Below are positions 36,562 through 46,730 of a DNA stretch of 64,000 bases, in pieces. The DNA is taken from contig SUTQ01000008.1 in the NCBI GenBank assembly GCA_015062805.1, forward strand, positions 1 to 64,000, in the 5' to 3' direction. Numbering within the stretch: the first letter of the stretch is position 1; the number at the start of each line of letters is the position of its first letter. The notes beneath the pieces are model-generated. The model was given only the letters and a program-made list of their open reading frames with translations, did not search any database and had not been told where the DNA came from. A program made the translations under genes and the position numbers. Source of the stretch: Methanosphaera stadtmanae. Its GTDB lineage: Archaea > Methanobacteriota > Methanobacteria > Methanobacteriales > Methanobacteriaceae.

Positions 36562-37140
36562 AAAAATGGTTTTTTTCTCACAAACCTGTTTTTTTTAATC
36601 TTATTAAAAAATCACATTTTGTTTAACAAGCTCTGTTTTAACATTACAATAAGCAATTAATTAAAAATTATCAAAAATATTATACCTAATCAACAACAAA
36701 CATTAAACTATATTAAAAAATAGGATAAATTACACTTAATTCATGAGAAAATCTAGTAATTTTCCAAGATTAAAGATAATTTGACTAATAATCAATAATT
36801 CATATGGAGAATCTAAAGAAAATAACATCATTTTATAGATTAAATCATGATTCAGGATATTAACTAAAATAAATGTTATAATTTAGAGACTATAAAGTGG
36901 TTTGAAGCATTATTTGCTATTTTTGAATGATAAGAAACAAAAAACTAAGAAAAAATTCTTTCATTCAGAAAGTGTTAGAAAACATGAAAAATTAATAATG
37001 AGATTATATGTAAATATAATTTTTTAGAGATTTAACACTTTTATGATTTTTCATAACAATCACTAAAAAAATATGGAACTATTTTGATGTTGAATTTAAG
37101 ATTTTTCATATAAAAAAAATTATAAATTGGGGAAGGGTTG

Positions 37141-39399
37141 ATGAAAAAATTAGACCTTAGAAAAAAAGAGGACGATAACAAAAGCAGGATATTAAATCGA
37201 GAAACCATATCCGAATTTCGAAAAGAATCTAAGCACAATACTTTAGAAATAATGAAGAAAGATATCAGATCTGCTTTTACAAATCCGATAGTGATGATAG
37301 TATTACTTGGTGTAATTCTTTTACCTTCATTATACGGACTCGTTAATATTTATGCTTGTTGGGATCCGTATGAAAATACTGGTAATGTTCAATTTGCAAT
37401 AGCAAATGATGATAACGGAACAATATATGATGGTGAAAACGTAAATGTTGGAAATGAACTGGTTGAATCATTGAAGAGTAATGATAACTTTGATTGGGTG
37501 TTTGTATCATCTACTGAGCTGCGAAATGGAGTTCATGATGGAAAGTACTATGCGGGAATAGTTATTCCACGGAACTTTAGTGAATCCATTGTTTCGATAG
37601 TTACGGGTGATCCTCATGCTGGTGAATTGGAATATGTCGTTAATGAGAAATCCAATCCTGTTGCAGCTAAACTTACTGATGCTGCTGCCAAAGCTGTTTA
37701 TAATGAACTTAACGCAAAAATTGTATCATTTATTGATGAAAAGGCCGTTGGTAAACTTGGAGAGTTACAATCAGGTTTAGCTAGTGGTGCCGATAAAATG
37801 GGATCAGGTGCGGATCAATTAGCAGCTGGTGCAGATCAGGTAGCAAGTGGTGCAAACCAGTTAAGCAGCGGAGCAAATCAAGTTTCTAGTGGTGCAAACC
37901 AGTTAGCAGCTGGAGCAAATGCAGTTTCCAGTGGGGCTACACAATTATCCACAGGATCAGTTCAACTAGCTAATGGTGCAGACCAGGTAGCAAGTGGAGC
38001 AGGACAGGTTGCAGATGGAACACAACAAATTGCAAGCAAAACCAATGAAATATACGACATTTATTTAAAGGTTAAACAGGCCATTATAAATAATGGTTCA
38101 CTTTCAAAATTAGAAAATGATGTCGATAAACTTGATTCAGATACTTCAAAAATTGCAGAAGAATTAAAACAATTACACAATGAATCTCGTGAAGTATCCA
38201 ACAGTGCCCTTAACATCTTTGGTAATTCATATAATTTAACAGATGATGCTGCAAAAGTAGCTATTGGTTCAGGTCGTGTAGCAGATAAGACAGAGGAACT
38301 GAAAAATAAATTCAGCAATGTATCAACACACATGACCCAACTTAATGAAGCTATTAAAAATGGAGAAGATAAAGCAAGAATTCGTGAATTGCTTGAAAAG
38401 ATTGATACGGAAATGAATGAAACCAATCAAAAATTCAATGAATTAAATAATGGTGCTCATTTAGTTGCAGACGGATCAAACAGTGTTGCTTCTGGTGTAC
38501 ATGAAGTTGCTGCAGGGTCAGGACAGTTAGCAGATGGTTCAAGCCAGTTAGCTGGTGGAGCCAATGAATTAGCAAGTGGTGTACATGTTTTAGCAAACGG
38601 TACCATAGAATTAGCTGATGGTGCAGAATTATTAGGTTATTCCTCTGCTTCAGCATTAAGAAATGCATCCGATGAAATAGGATTTGCTGCAGAACAATTA
38701 TCTGCAATTACTGAAGTAAATCAGGAAGATGTTGGAGATTATTTCTTCTCACCAGTAATACTTAAAAGACATGAAGAGTTCCCAACAAATAATTATGGTT
38801 CACAAGTAGCACCATTCTATATAGTATTATCCATGTGGGTAGGTGCACTTATCACCACAGTTATGCTTAAAACAGGAAGTAGTATCGGAACAAAATACAG
38901 ACCACACGAAATGTACGGTGGTAAATTAGCCTTATTTACTGTAATGGCAATATTACAAACCACAATTACGTTAATAGGAGCATTCCTATTAAGAATTGAT
39001 GTTGCAAATCCAGCATTATTTGCTTTATCATGTTACTTTGTGGCAGTAGTATTCATGGCAATAATTTATTCAATGATATCGTTATTTGGTGATGTTGGAA
39101 AAGCAATTGCAATCTTACTCCTGGTATTCCAGATTTCTGGTTCGGGAGGAGTGTATCCTGTAGAGATAATGAACACGATTTTCGGTGTGCTTTATCCATA
39201 TTTACCTATGACACACGGTATTACAATGGTACGTGAATCGCAATTGGGATTACTATGGCAAAATTATCTGCCGTCTTTCGCGTTATTGTTGATTCTGGGT
39301 GCAGTGGTCATCATCGCATCTGTTGTTCTCAAACAGAAATGGGATAAACGTACAAAATATTTCGATGAAAAATTAGAGGAATCTGAACTTTTCAATTAA
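37141..39399 (+). CDS. YhgE/Pip-family membrane protein with ABC-2-type permease part
   Basis: 752 residues. N-terminal helix at about 45-65 (PIVMIVLLGVILLPSLYGLV) with the family motif NIYACWDPYENTGNVQFAIAN after it, a long extracytoplasmic region with Ala/Gly-rich heptad-like repeats (GADQLAAGADQVASGANQL type, about 215-300 and again about 440-500), and five to six C-terminal helices ending before a charged tail. Homologues serve as phage receptors or type VII-like/export components in Gram-positives; in methanogens role unknown. ATG at 37141 is chosen over the TTG just before it; GGGGAAGGG lies upstream. Confidence 0.85.
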   Translation: MKKLDLRKKEDDNKSRILNRETISEFRKESKHNTLEIMKKDIRSAFTNPIVMIVLLGVILLPSLYGLVNIYACWDPYENTGNVQFAIANDDNGTIYDGENVNVGNELVESLKSNDNFDWVFVSSTELRNGVHDGKYYAGIVIPRNFSESIVSIVTGDPHAGELEYVVNEKSNPVAAKLTDAAAKAVYNELNAKIVSFIDEKAVGKLGELQSGLASGADKMGSGADQLAAGADQVASGANQLSSGANQVSSGANQLAAGANAVSSGATQLSTGSVQLANGADQVASGAGQVADGTQQIASKTNEIYDIYLKVKQAIINNGSLSKLENDVDKLDSDTSKIAEELKQLHNESREVSNSALNIFGNSYNLTDDAAKVAIGSGRVADKTEELKNKFSNVSTHMTQLNEAIKNGEDKARIRELLEKIDTEMNETNQKFNELNNGAHLVADGSNSVASGVHEVAAGSGQLADGSSQLAGGANELASGVHVLANGTIELADGAELLGYSSASALRNASDEIGFAAEQLSAITEVNQEDVGDYFFSPVILKRHEEFPTNNYGSQVAPFYIVLSMWVGALITTVMLKTGSSIGTKYRPHEMYGGKLALFTVMAILQTTITLIGAFLLRIDVANPALFALSCYFVAVVFMAIIYSMISLFGDVGKAIAILLLVFQISGSGGVYPVEIMNTIFGVLYPYLPMTHGITMVRESQLGLLWQNYLPSFALLLILGAVVIIASVVLKQKWDKRTKYFDEKLEESELFN

Positions 39400-39472
39400 A
39401 CCCCTTATTACCCCCCTTTTTTTATAGAAAAAGAAAAATTATTATAAAAAATAAAATTGAGGCAATGACAAT

Positions 39473-39763
39473 ATGTTAGAAGAATATTTACCCTTTGTAG
39501 GATTATTAATTTTTGGTAATATAGAAAACTTAATTCTTGCTTCACAAGGAGAAGTAAAAAATGCAAAAGTACTTTCATTAAGTATAATGAGTATAATCAT
39601 AGTTATCGCATGGTACCTTGTTGGAGCAGTATTAACAGAAGAAGCTATGAGATATTCAAACATTATCGACTTTATAGGCGGATTAGCAATATTCATACTT
39701 GGTATTCAAGCCATAATAGAAGCTCGTAAATCAAAAGCAAACAAAAAAGCAGAAGGTGAATAA
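39473..39763 (+). CDS. Three-helix membrane protein, half-transporter candidate A
   Basis: 96 residues with three hydrophobic segments (about 7-25, 33-52, 64-83) and a basic Lys-rich tail, inside by the positive-inside rule. The first helix carries GNIENLILASQG, the third GGLAIFILGIQAI. The third helix resembles the last helix of each MntP/CadD repeat. The next gene encodes a paralogue starting 3 bp after this stop, with its ribosome-binding site (GGTGA) inside this gene, so both are probably made in equal amounts and pair. Function not known; a split LysE-superfamily transporter is my inference. Confidence 0.65.
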   Translation: MLEEYLPFVGLLIFGNIENLILASQGEVKNAKVLSLSIMSIIIVIAWYLVGAVLTEEAMRYSNIIDFIGGLAIFILGIQAIIEARKSKANKKAEGE

Positions 39764-39765
39764 GA

Positions 39766-40038
39766 ATGAAGTTAATTAATGATTGTAACGGATTTTGGGG
39801 CTTACTTGTCTTTGGTAACATTGAAAATTTAATACTGGCATCACAAGGAGCAATCGCCCAAGTGAACTTAGTAATTCTATTAATATTAAGTTTAATTTGT
39901 GTGGTTTTATGGTTATTAGCAGGAAAATTCGGAACCCAAATAGCAATAAAATATGCAGATGAAATAGAAATTATTGGTGGATTAGCAATAGTTGTATTAG
40001 GTCTGCAATCAATGCTAGGAGCTGTAGGAATTTTATAG
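39766..40038 (+). CDS. Three-helix membrane protein, half-transporter candidate B
   Basis: 90 residues, three hydrophobic segments (about 10-25, 32-51, 66-86). It shares FGNIENLILASQG and IGGLAIVVLGLQS with its upstream paralogue but lacks the basic tail, so the two could have opposite or different orientations in the membrane, as in dual-topology transporters. Start ATG lies 2 nt after the previous stop. mntP, a full-length relative of this fold, lies broken 1.5 kb downstream. No substrate can be named. Confidence 0.65.
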   Translation: MKLINDCNGFWGLLVFGNIENLILASQGAIAQVNLVILLILSLICVVLWLLAGKFGTQIAIKYADEIEIIGGLAIVVLGLQSMLGAVGIL

Positions 40039-40258
40039 TAATATTATATATTACTTCATTTCTTCTATCTTTTAAATTAATTGAAAAGAAAACATTAATC
40101 TCATTTCCCAGAACAAAACTGATATACATTCAACCTATTTTTAATAAAAAAATCATTAAATCCCATAAAACATTTTAACATTCAATTTACATATAATCTA
40201 TAAAAAAAGTTAAAAATTTAGAATCCCAAATAATATAATATTAAACTGGGTGACTTTA

Positions 40259-41071
40259 ATGAGCATTTTTAATAAGAAAGAAAATGAACATAGCTTTTTA
40301 TGGATTGGTCTTCAAATATTAATAGTCATAGACATATTCTTAATATCACTTTTACTTTTATTGAACCTTTCCGAGGATATCGTAGAATTTATCCAAAATT
40401 TTGATTTGATTATATGTATTTTCCTTTTAATTGAATGGAGCATAAGTTTTTACACCTCAAAATCTAAAAATAATTTCCTAAAAGAAAGGGGAAATTGGTT
40501 AGACTTAATCGCTTCAATACCCTTTGATGCAATATTACCATTTTTCCTTCCACAGTTAAGTCTGTTAAGATATTTCAGGTTACTTAAACTTTTACGTGTA
40601 ATAGTATTGTTTAACAGTTTAATTAGTAGCTTAATGAATTTTATAAGAAAGACAAACATAGATAAAATATTACTGGGAATATTCATAATTATCGGAATAT
40701 TTACATTAATATTATGGAATTGGGGTACTTTAAACTTTGTTGATTCATTATACTTTGTTATAGAAACTATTACCAGTGTGGGCTATGGTGATCTGACTCC
40801 CAAAACCGTGAATGAAAAGGCAATAACTATGGTATTGATCTTTTTAGGAGTTTTTGTATTTTCCACAGTGACTGCGGTTATTTCATCATTCTTCACAGAC
40901 CAATTAATCAATGACGAAAAAATCGAAGAGGACTTGAAAGTTGTTAAAACAGAGTTAGATACTGTTCAAAAACAAAATACTGACTTGAAAAATGAATTAA
41001 CTGTTTTAAAAAGCCAAAATGATGTTTTGATTTCTGAAATTAATGAATTAAAAGAGTTAATTAAAAAATAA
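40259..41071 (+). CDS. Voltage-gated-type potassium channel
   Basis: 270-residue channel with six predicted helices. The S4-like helix LLRYFRLLKLLRVIVLF has spaced arginines/lysine; the pore has ETITSVGYGDLTPKTVNEKA with the K+ filter SVGYGD. A C-terminal coiled coil (about 215-270: ELDTVQKQNTDLKNELTVLK) probably tetramerises. It resembles KvAP-type archaeal channels. The GTG at 40250 belongs to the ribosome-binding site GGGTGA; the ATG at 40259 is the start. No partner genes. Confidence 0.93.
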   Translation: MSIFNKKENEHSFLWIGLQILIVIDIFLISLLLLLNLSEDIVEFIQNFDLIICIFLLIEWSISFYTSKSKNNFLKERGNWLDLIASIPFDAILPFFLPQLSLLRYFRLLKLLRVIVLFNSLISSLMNFIRKTNIDKILLGIFIIIGIFTLILWNWGTLNFVDSLYFVIETITSVGYGDLTPKTVNEKAITMVLIFLGVFVFSTVTAVISSFFTDQLINDEKIEEDLKVVKTELDTVQKQNTDLKNELTVLKSQNDVLISEINELKELIKK

Positions 41072-41535
41072 GGTGGATAATAGATATTTTTGAATAGCAC
41101 CCAAGTTATTGATGTATTGTATTAATCAAATAGAATTGCCCGATATTCCTTAACCACCTACAACCCTACTAATTAATTTTTTTATCCGAATAGCAGTTAT
41201 TTCCAAATACATATATACCATAAGATTAATAAAATTGTCTTTTTAATCACCATACAATTTAATAAAAAATAGGACTAATTACAGTTGTGCTTCGGCAATA
41301 TTCCAAGGTTCATTCTCTTCATAATATGAAACATTTATTTTTGAGCAAAAAAATTTAAGTCCCTTATTAACCTTTAATCTATTTTAATAAATTTATTTAT
41401 TCATTTTTAAATAATGTAAAGAAAATAAAAATATGATTATACATTGATTATTTTATATAAATAACTATCTATAGAAATGATTAATTAGAATTAAAATAAA
41501 TATAATAGTACTAAAGTATAGGAGAAAAATATATC
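41072..41535. other. Intergenic region, no gene seen
   Basis: 464 bp. AGGTGG at the channel stop (41071) and CCACCT at 41154 form a distant inverted repeat of doubtful meaning. The region ends with GGAG before the mntP start. I see no ORF or strong RNA fold. Confidence 0.4.
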
Positions 41536-42020
41536 ATGGATTATATTTCCATTTCACTTATTGCTGTAGCATTGGCTATGGACGCATTCAGTGTTTCAAT
41601 TACCAAGGGTTTTACACAGAAACACTTGACTAAATTACAAATAATTTGGTATGGTGTGTTCTTTGGAGGTTTCCAAGCACTAATGCCACTATTAGGATAT
41701 TTCTGTGGAAGTACCATAACATCCTTTGTTTCATTCATTGCCCCAATAATCGGATTTATCCTATTGTTACTGATTGGTTTAAACATGATAAGAGAAAGCT
41801 TAACTAGTGATGAAGAAGAAATAACTGATAACTTTAGTTTTAAAGAAGTCACATTACTAGCAATTGCTACAAGTATCGACGCATTTGCCGTTGGTTTAAG
41901 TTTTGCCTTTTTAAACACCAACCCATTATTCCCTAGCCTTATAATAGGTATTGAGCATTCCTATTCAGCATAGTTGGAATATATATCGGGAAAAAATTGG
42001 GCAATATCTTTGGGGATAAG
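41536..42020 (+). pseudogene. mntP: mntP manganese efflux pump, frameshifted and truncated
   Basis: The first 140 residues are a clear MntP (MDYISISLIAVALAMDAFSV, then GFFGGFQALMPLLGYFCG-type helices, TLLAIATSIDAFAVGLSFAF). Near 41953 one base is missing and the frame stops at 41973. In the next frame the protein resumes with FLFSIVGIYIGKKLGNIFGD and is then joined at 42021 to adhesin sequence, losing about the last 20 residues. So the pump is broken twice. The adhesin fragment follows without a gap. GGAG precedes the ATG. Function would have been Mn2+ export. Confidence 0.85.
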
Positions 42021-42057
42021 GTAAAAAATGAATCAGACAGTTCTAACGTTCCTCAAG
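42021..42057 (+). repeat. 37-bp direct repeat, left copy
   Basis: Begins GTAAAAAATGAATCAGACAG and ends CGTTCCTCAAG. Identical by eye to 48666-48702, same orientation, 6,645 bp apart. It forms the exact junction between mntP and the adhesin C-terminal part, and encodes VKNESDSSNVPQ. Confidence 0.9.
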
Positions 42058-45000
42058 GTAAAGTAACATTTAAACTTGATGGAGTAGAATTAGGTACTGC
42101 TGATGTAAATGAAGGTATAGCTACAATAGATGTAATATTCAATGAAACAATAAATGATAAAATTATCGCATATTATCATGATGAAAATAACAAATATAAT
42201 GATTCTCATTCATCTGAAGAAAACAATAACTTACTCATAGAGAAAGGAGAAACAGTTATAGATGTTACACCTACCGCACATGGTTATATGGATACACAAG
42301 TAACAATAGATGCAGTAGTTAAAGATAAAAATACTGGAGCTATTGTTAATACGGGTAAAATCAATATCAATGGTGAATCATGCGAAATTGTAAATGGTAA
42401 AGTTGTTTATAATTTTACAGTAACTGTAAACAGTCCAGTTGAAATTACATCCTACTTTGAAGGTAATGAAAATTACAATAAAAGTAATAATGGAACAACA
42501 ATTGTAACTAAAGATCTTATTCCTACAGTAACAATTGTAGACAATATAAGTGGTACAGTTGGTATACCAGTTGAAACAATTACTGCTACAGTAACAAATA
42601 GTAGTGAAACAGGAAATACCGATAATGTTCCACAAGGAACAGTAACATTCTTGTATAATAATGAAGTTATAGGAACAGCTCAAGTAATTGATGGAGTTGC
42701 AACATTAAATAACATTATATTTAATCATACTGTAAATCCTGGAACTATAACAGCAGAATATACAGATGAAAATGTTAAATATGGTAATTCAACATCAACA
42801 AACAATAACAACCTAGAAATTACTAAAGGTCAGGCTAATATTGGGCTTGTTGCTGATCCTGATAGTGGTGTTCCTGGTGTGACTAGTGTTGTGACTATTA
42901 ATGTGAATGATGTTAATACTGGTCTTCCTGTTAATGGTAGTGTAAGTATTGATGGTCATACTGTTGACGTTGTTGATGGTGTTGGTAGTTATGAGTATCC
43001 TATTGTGGATGCTACTAGTTTGTCTGGTACTGAGTTAGTTGGTGTTTTCAGTAGTCCTGATTATGAGGATGCTGAGGATAGTGTAACTGTTACTAGGGAG
43101 CTTATTCCAACAACTACATATGCAACAATTATAAACAACACGGTTAGAAACATTACACTTAATATTTCAGTAATAGATAATGACAAAAAACCAGTTGATC
43201 AAGGTTCTATAATTATCACAGTTTCAAACGAAACATTCACAAAAGATTATTCAAAAGAACTAGAAAATGGTAATACTACTATAGTTATAGATGACATCCA
43301 AAAAGGAACATATAATTTCACAATTGTATATCCAATTAATAATATCTATGCTAACAGTTCAACAGCTCTTGATGATGTTGAGGTGGTTGGTCGTGAATCT
43401 GAAATCATTCCTGAAGTTGTAAATACTACGGTTGGTAATACAACTATTAATATCACTCTTGTGGATCCGGTTACTAATGATACAATTCCTAATGCTACTG
43501 TTATTGTAACATTACCTAACGGAACTAATATTACTACAACTACGGATGAAAATGGTACTACTAATGTAACTGTAGATATTCCTGTAGGTCCTAATGATGT
43601 AAATATCACTTATCTTGGTAATGAAACTTATAATGGTACAATACAACTGTACATATTGATGTGACTAAAAGAAATAGTACAACAGTTGCTGATGTTATTA
43701 ACAATACTGCTGGTAATGTAACTATTATTGCTGATGTAACGGATAGTGTTACTGGTGAAAATGTTCCTAATGGTCCTGTTGTAGCTAAATTAAACGGTAC
43801 TGTTATTGGTGAAGGTATTGTGGAAAATGGTACTGCTATTATTCCTACAAACCTTGATAAGATTGGTAACTACACCATAGAATTAGAATATCTTGGTAAT
43901 GAAAACTACACTGAAAGCAACAACACTGTTCCTGTAGATGTTGTTGGAAGACCTAGTGAAATTACAGCTGAACCTGGAAATGAAACTCTTGGTAACAGTA
44001 CGGTTAACATTACTCTTGTTGATCCTGAAACCAATGAGCCTATTCCTAATGCTCCTGTAATTATTACATTACCTGATGGTACAAACATTACAGCAACAAC
44101 TGATGAAAACGGTACTGTTGAAGTTCCTGTTGACTTGCCTGTAGGTCCTCATACACTTAATGTAACTTATCCTGGTAACGAAACTTACAGTCCTTCAAAC
44201 ACTACTGTTGATTTAACAATCAACCCAAGACCTAGTGATATTGAAGCAGAAGTTGTTAACAACACTCCTGGTAATGTAACCATTACTGCAAATGTTACCT
44301 ATGCTGAAACTGGTTTACCTGTACCTAACGGTCCTGTTGAAGTATATGTAAACGGAACCCTTGTCGGTACTGGTGAAGTAGTTGACGGTAAAGTAACCAT
44401 TGTTACTGATATTACAGAGCCGGGTAGTTATGACTTTGATGTAAGATATTTAGGTAATGAAAATTACACTTCTAGTGATGATGATGTTCCTGCTGATGTT
44501 GTAAGTCGTGAAACCGAAATCAGTGGTGACGTGATTAACAACATTATCGGTGATACTGAAATTGAAATAACTCTTAAAGATCCAGTTACTGGAGATTTAT
44601 TAGCTAACAAGGAAGTAATAGTAACATTACCTGACGGTACTAACGTAACAGCTGTTACTGGTGACGACGGTAAAGTAAGATTACCTTTAGATTTACCTGC
44701 TGGTCCTAACGATTTGGTATTAACATTTGCTGGTGATGATGAATACGAGGCATCCACTTCACCTATGGTTGTGGATGTTGTAAAACGTAATGCAACACTC
44801 ACCCCTGAAGTTGTAAATAGAACTCCAGGAAAAGCTGTGATAGAAATTACAGCTATAGATGATCTAACAGGCAAACCAGTTGTTAACGGAACCATTGAAC
44901 TTACATTGGCAGATGGTACTAAGGTACGTGCAGTTACCGATGAAAACGGTGTTGCAAGATTTGAAAATGTAACAGTTCCTAAAGGTGGATACAATTATGA

Positions 45001-45624
45001 TGCTAAATTATTAGAAAATCCTATCTATAATGAGGCAGATACTAACGGAACGGTTAAACCGATTAAAATTAAAATTACTATAAAAATTGGTGACTGGAAG
45101 TTAGTTTGTGTTGTAGACGAACCTGAAAATGGTGACATTGATTATAAAGATGTTATAAATAGACATGTTCCTAAGTATAAAGCACAAAAAGCTGTAAGAG
45201 CAAACCGTGCTTCCAGATATAGTACTCCTGGTAAATACAGAAAGTATTCACCAAGAAAATACAGACCTGCTTGGAACAGAGGTAGACCTCACTTTGTACC
45301 TACACATAGGCTTAGCAAAGCAAAATACCAATTATACATCTATTTATCTCTGAATACTTCAACGGTGAATTAAGTTACAGCGACTTCGTAGCTATCTTAA
45401 AAGCAAACGGTATTGAAATAACCAGTTCAAATGCTTGGGATGAAAATGGAATGTTAGTCTTTGAATATGATAATATAGATGAAGTTCCAGACTCATTTGA
45501 CATCCATGATAACAGAGGTAAAGCTTCAGACTTCAATCAAAACATTGACAAGTCCAAAGCAAACGGTCAATCTGGTGTCATTGACAATGGTGATATTGAA
45601 GTGGAAATAGAAGTTGAAGCATAG
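42021..45624 (+). pseudogene. C-terminal part of a split adhesin gene, two frameshifts
   Basis: Encodes a run of about ten Ig-like/Big_3 repeats (VPQGKVTFKLDG, then units with NTTxGNxTINITLVDPxT and NVTYxGNETY). It has no start or signal peptide of its own and is fused to the mntP remnant. One-base deletions near 43638 and 45340 split it into three frames (0, 2, 1); corrected, it ends with a domain reading EYFNGELSYSDFVAILKANG and stops at 45624. The missing N-terminal part lies downstream at 46731-48702. Repeat units after 43400 use GGT/CCT-rich codons, unlike the N-part. Confidence 0.85.
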
Positions 45625-46730
45625 AAATGTTTCTAAACTTCTATTTTTAAATTTTTTTTAATCTTTATATCATAAATGAAGGTTAACAGGTCATGTAATT
45701 TAAGTCCTAATTACTATTTAAACCTAAACTTAAAATTTCTCTTTTTTATTTTTTTTTTAAAATAATCTTTTTCTAAAACATTACACTAACCAATAAATTA
45801 ATAAAACTAGTTTTGAAGTGTAAATATTGATTCTATTTTTTTAAACATTTCATGATATTAAAATAACAGTATATTCAATAAATTAAAAGTATAGTTTTTC
45901 AATAGGTTATCATTATCTTTGATGTTAAAATTAATTTGATTGTTCATATCATATTTTTTCACATAATAAAATTTATGTATGTGTATTTAATCTTTAAAAA
46001 AAGAGGTAATATGTATTGTGGATAATGAAGTTTAAAATTCAATCATATTTTATATAAAATAATTTTTTTTTAAATGGGTATTTTAATCCTATTTAAAATA
46101 AACTCTTATTCTTTATTTTTAATTATTAATAGTTCTTTTTTTTAAAAAAATTTTATGTATTTTATTTTTTAATGTTTTTATGATATTTATATTTATTTTA
46201 TTTAAATTAGACTGTTTTTTTCTATTTAATTTTTTTAAACATTTTCTATTTTTTTATGGATAATTCTATTGTATTATATTATTTTTATTATGAATTTAGT
46301 TATACCTAAATTAAATACTTTGTATCATAAAAGTATATTTTAGTGATTATAAATATTTTTAGTGAAAATTATTGAATTTATATTCTTATTGATATTAATA
46401 AATATGTAAATTTTTTAATTTAAGTATATGAATAATTAAATGTTCTGTAAACGGATTACTAATTTTTTAAACAGTAATTATTTTTTAACAGAATTATTTA
46501 AAAACAATAATTTATCGACTAAAAAAAATTTTAATCATTTTTTCAAGAGAAGCAAGAGTTTCGCCTAACTCTTCACAATTAAAATCAGATATGACATATA
46601 ATGACAAGTCAACGAAAAACATTTAAAATCGAAATAATGATTAAATAATCTTAAAAATCACTATAACTTTATCATTAGACTGTAAAATGTTAATGATAAT
46701 TTAATTTGTAAATAATTTTTAAGGTAGAAT
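45625..46730. other. Long intergenic region with operator-like and hairpin elements
   Basis: 1.1 kb, extremely AT-rich. It holds TTTAGTTATACCTAAA at 46295-46310 (one mismatch from the palindrome at 26752, again followed by a TATA-like stretch) and a hairpin AAGAGTT-TCGCCT-AACTCTT at 46554-46573. No ORF with a ribosome-binding site. Likely promoter and long leader of the adhesin N-part. Confidence 0.45.
46295..46310. promoter_or_regulatory. DtxR-like operator variant upstream of split adhesin
   Basis: TTTAGTTATACCTAAA with TTAAATACTTT just downstream. One base differs from the perfect palindrome at 26752. The adhesin start is 420 bp away, so its target is uncertain. Confidence 0.35.

Noticed and set aside
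36840-37020. Possible transposase remnant before the YhgE gene
   Set aside because: Fragments in two frames with stops and no recognisable catalytic motif; composition alone is not enough.
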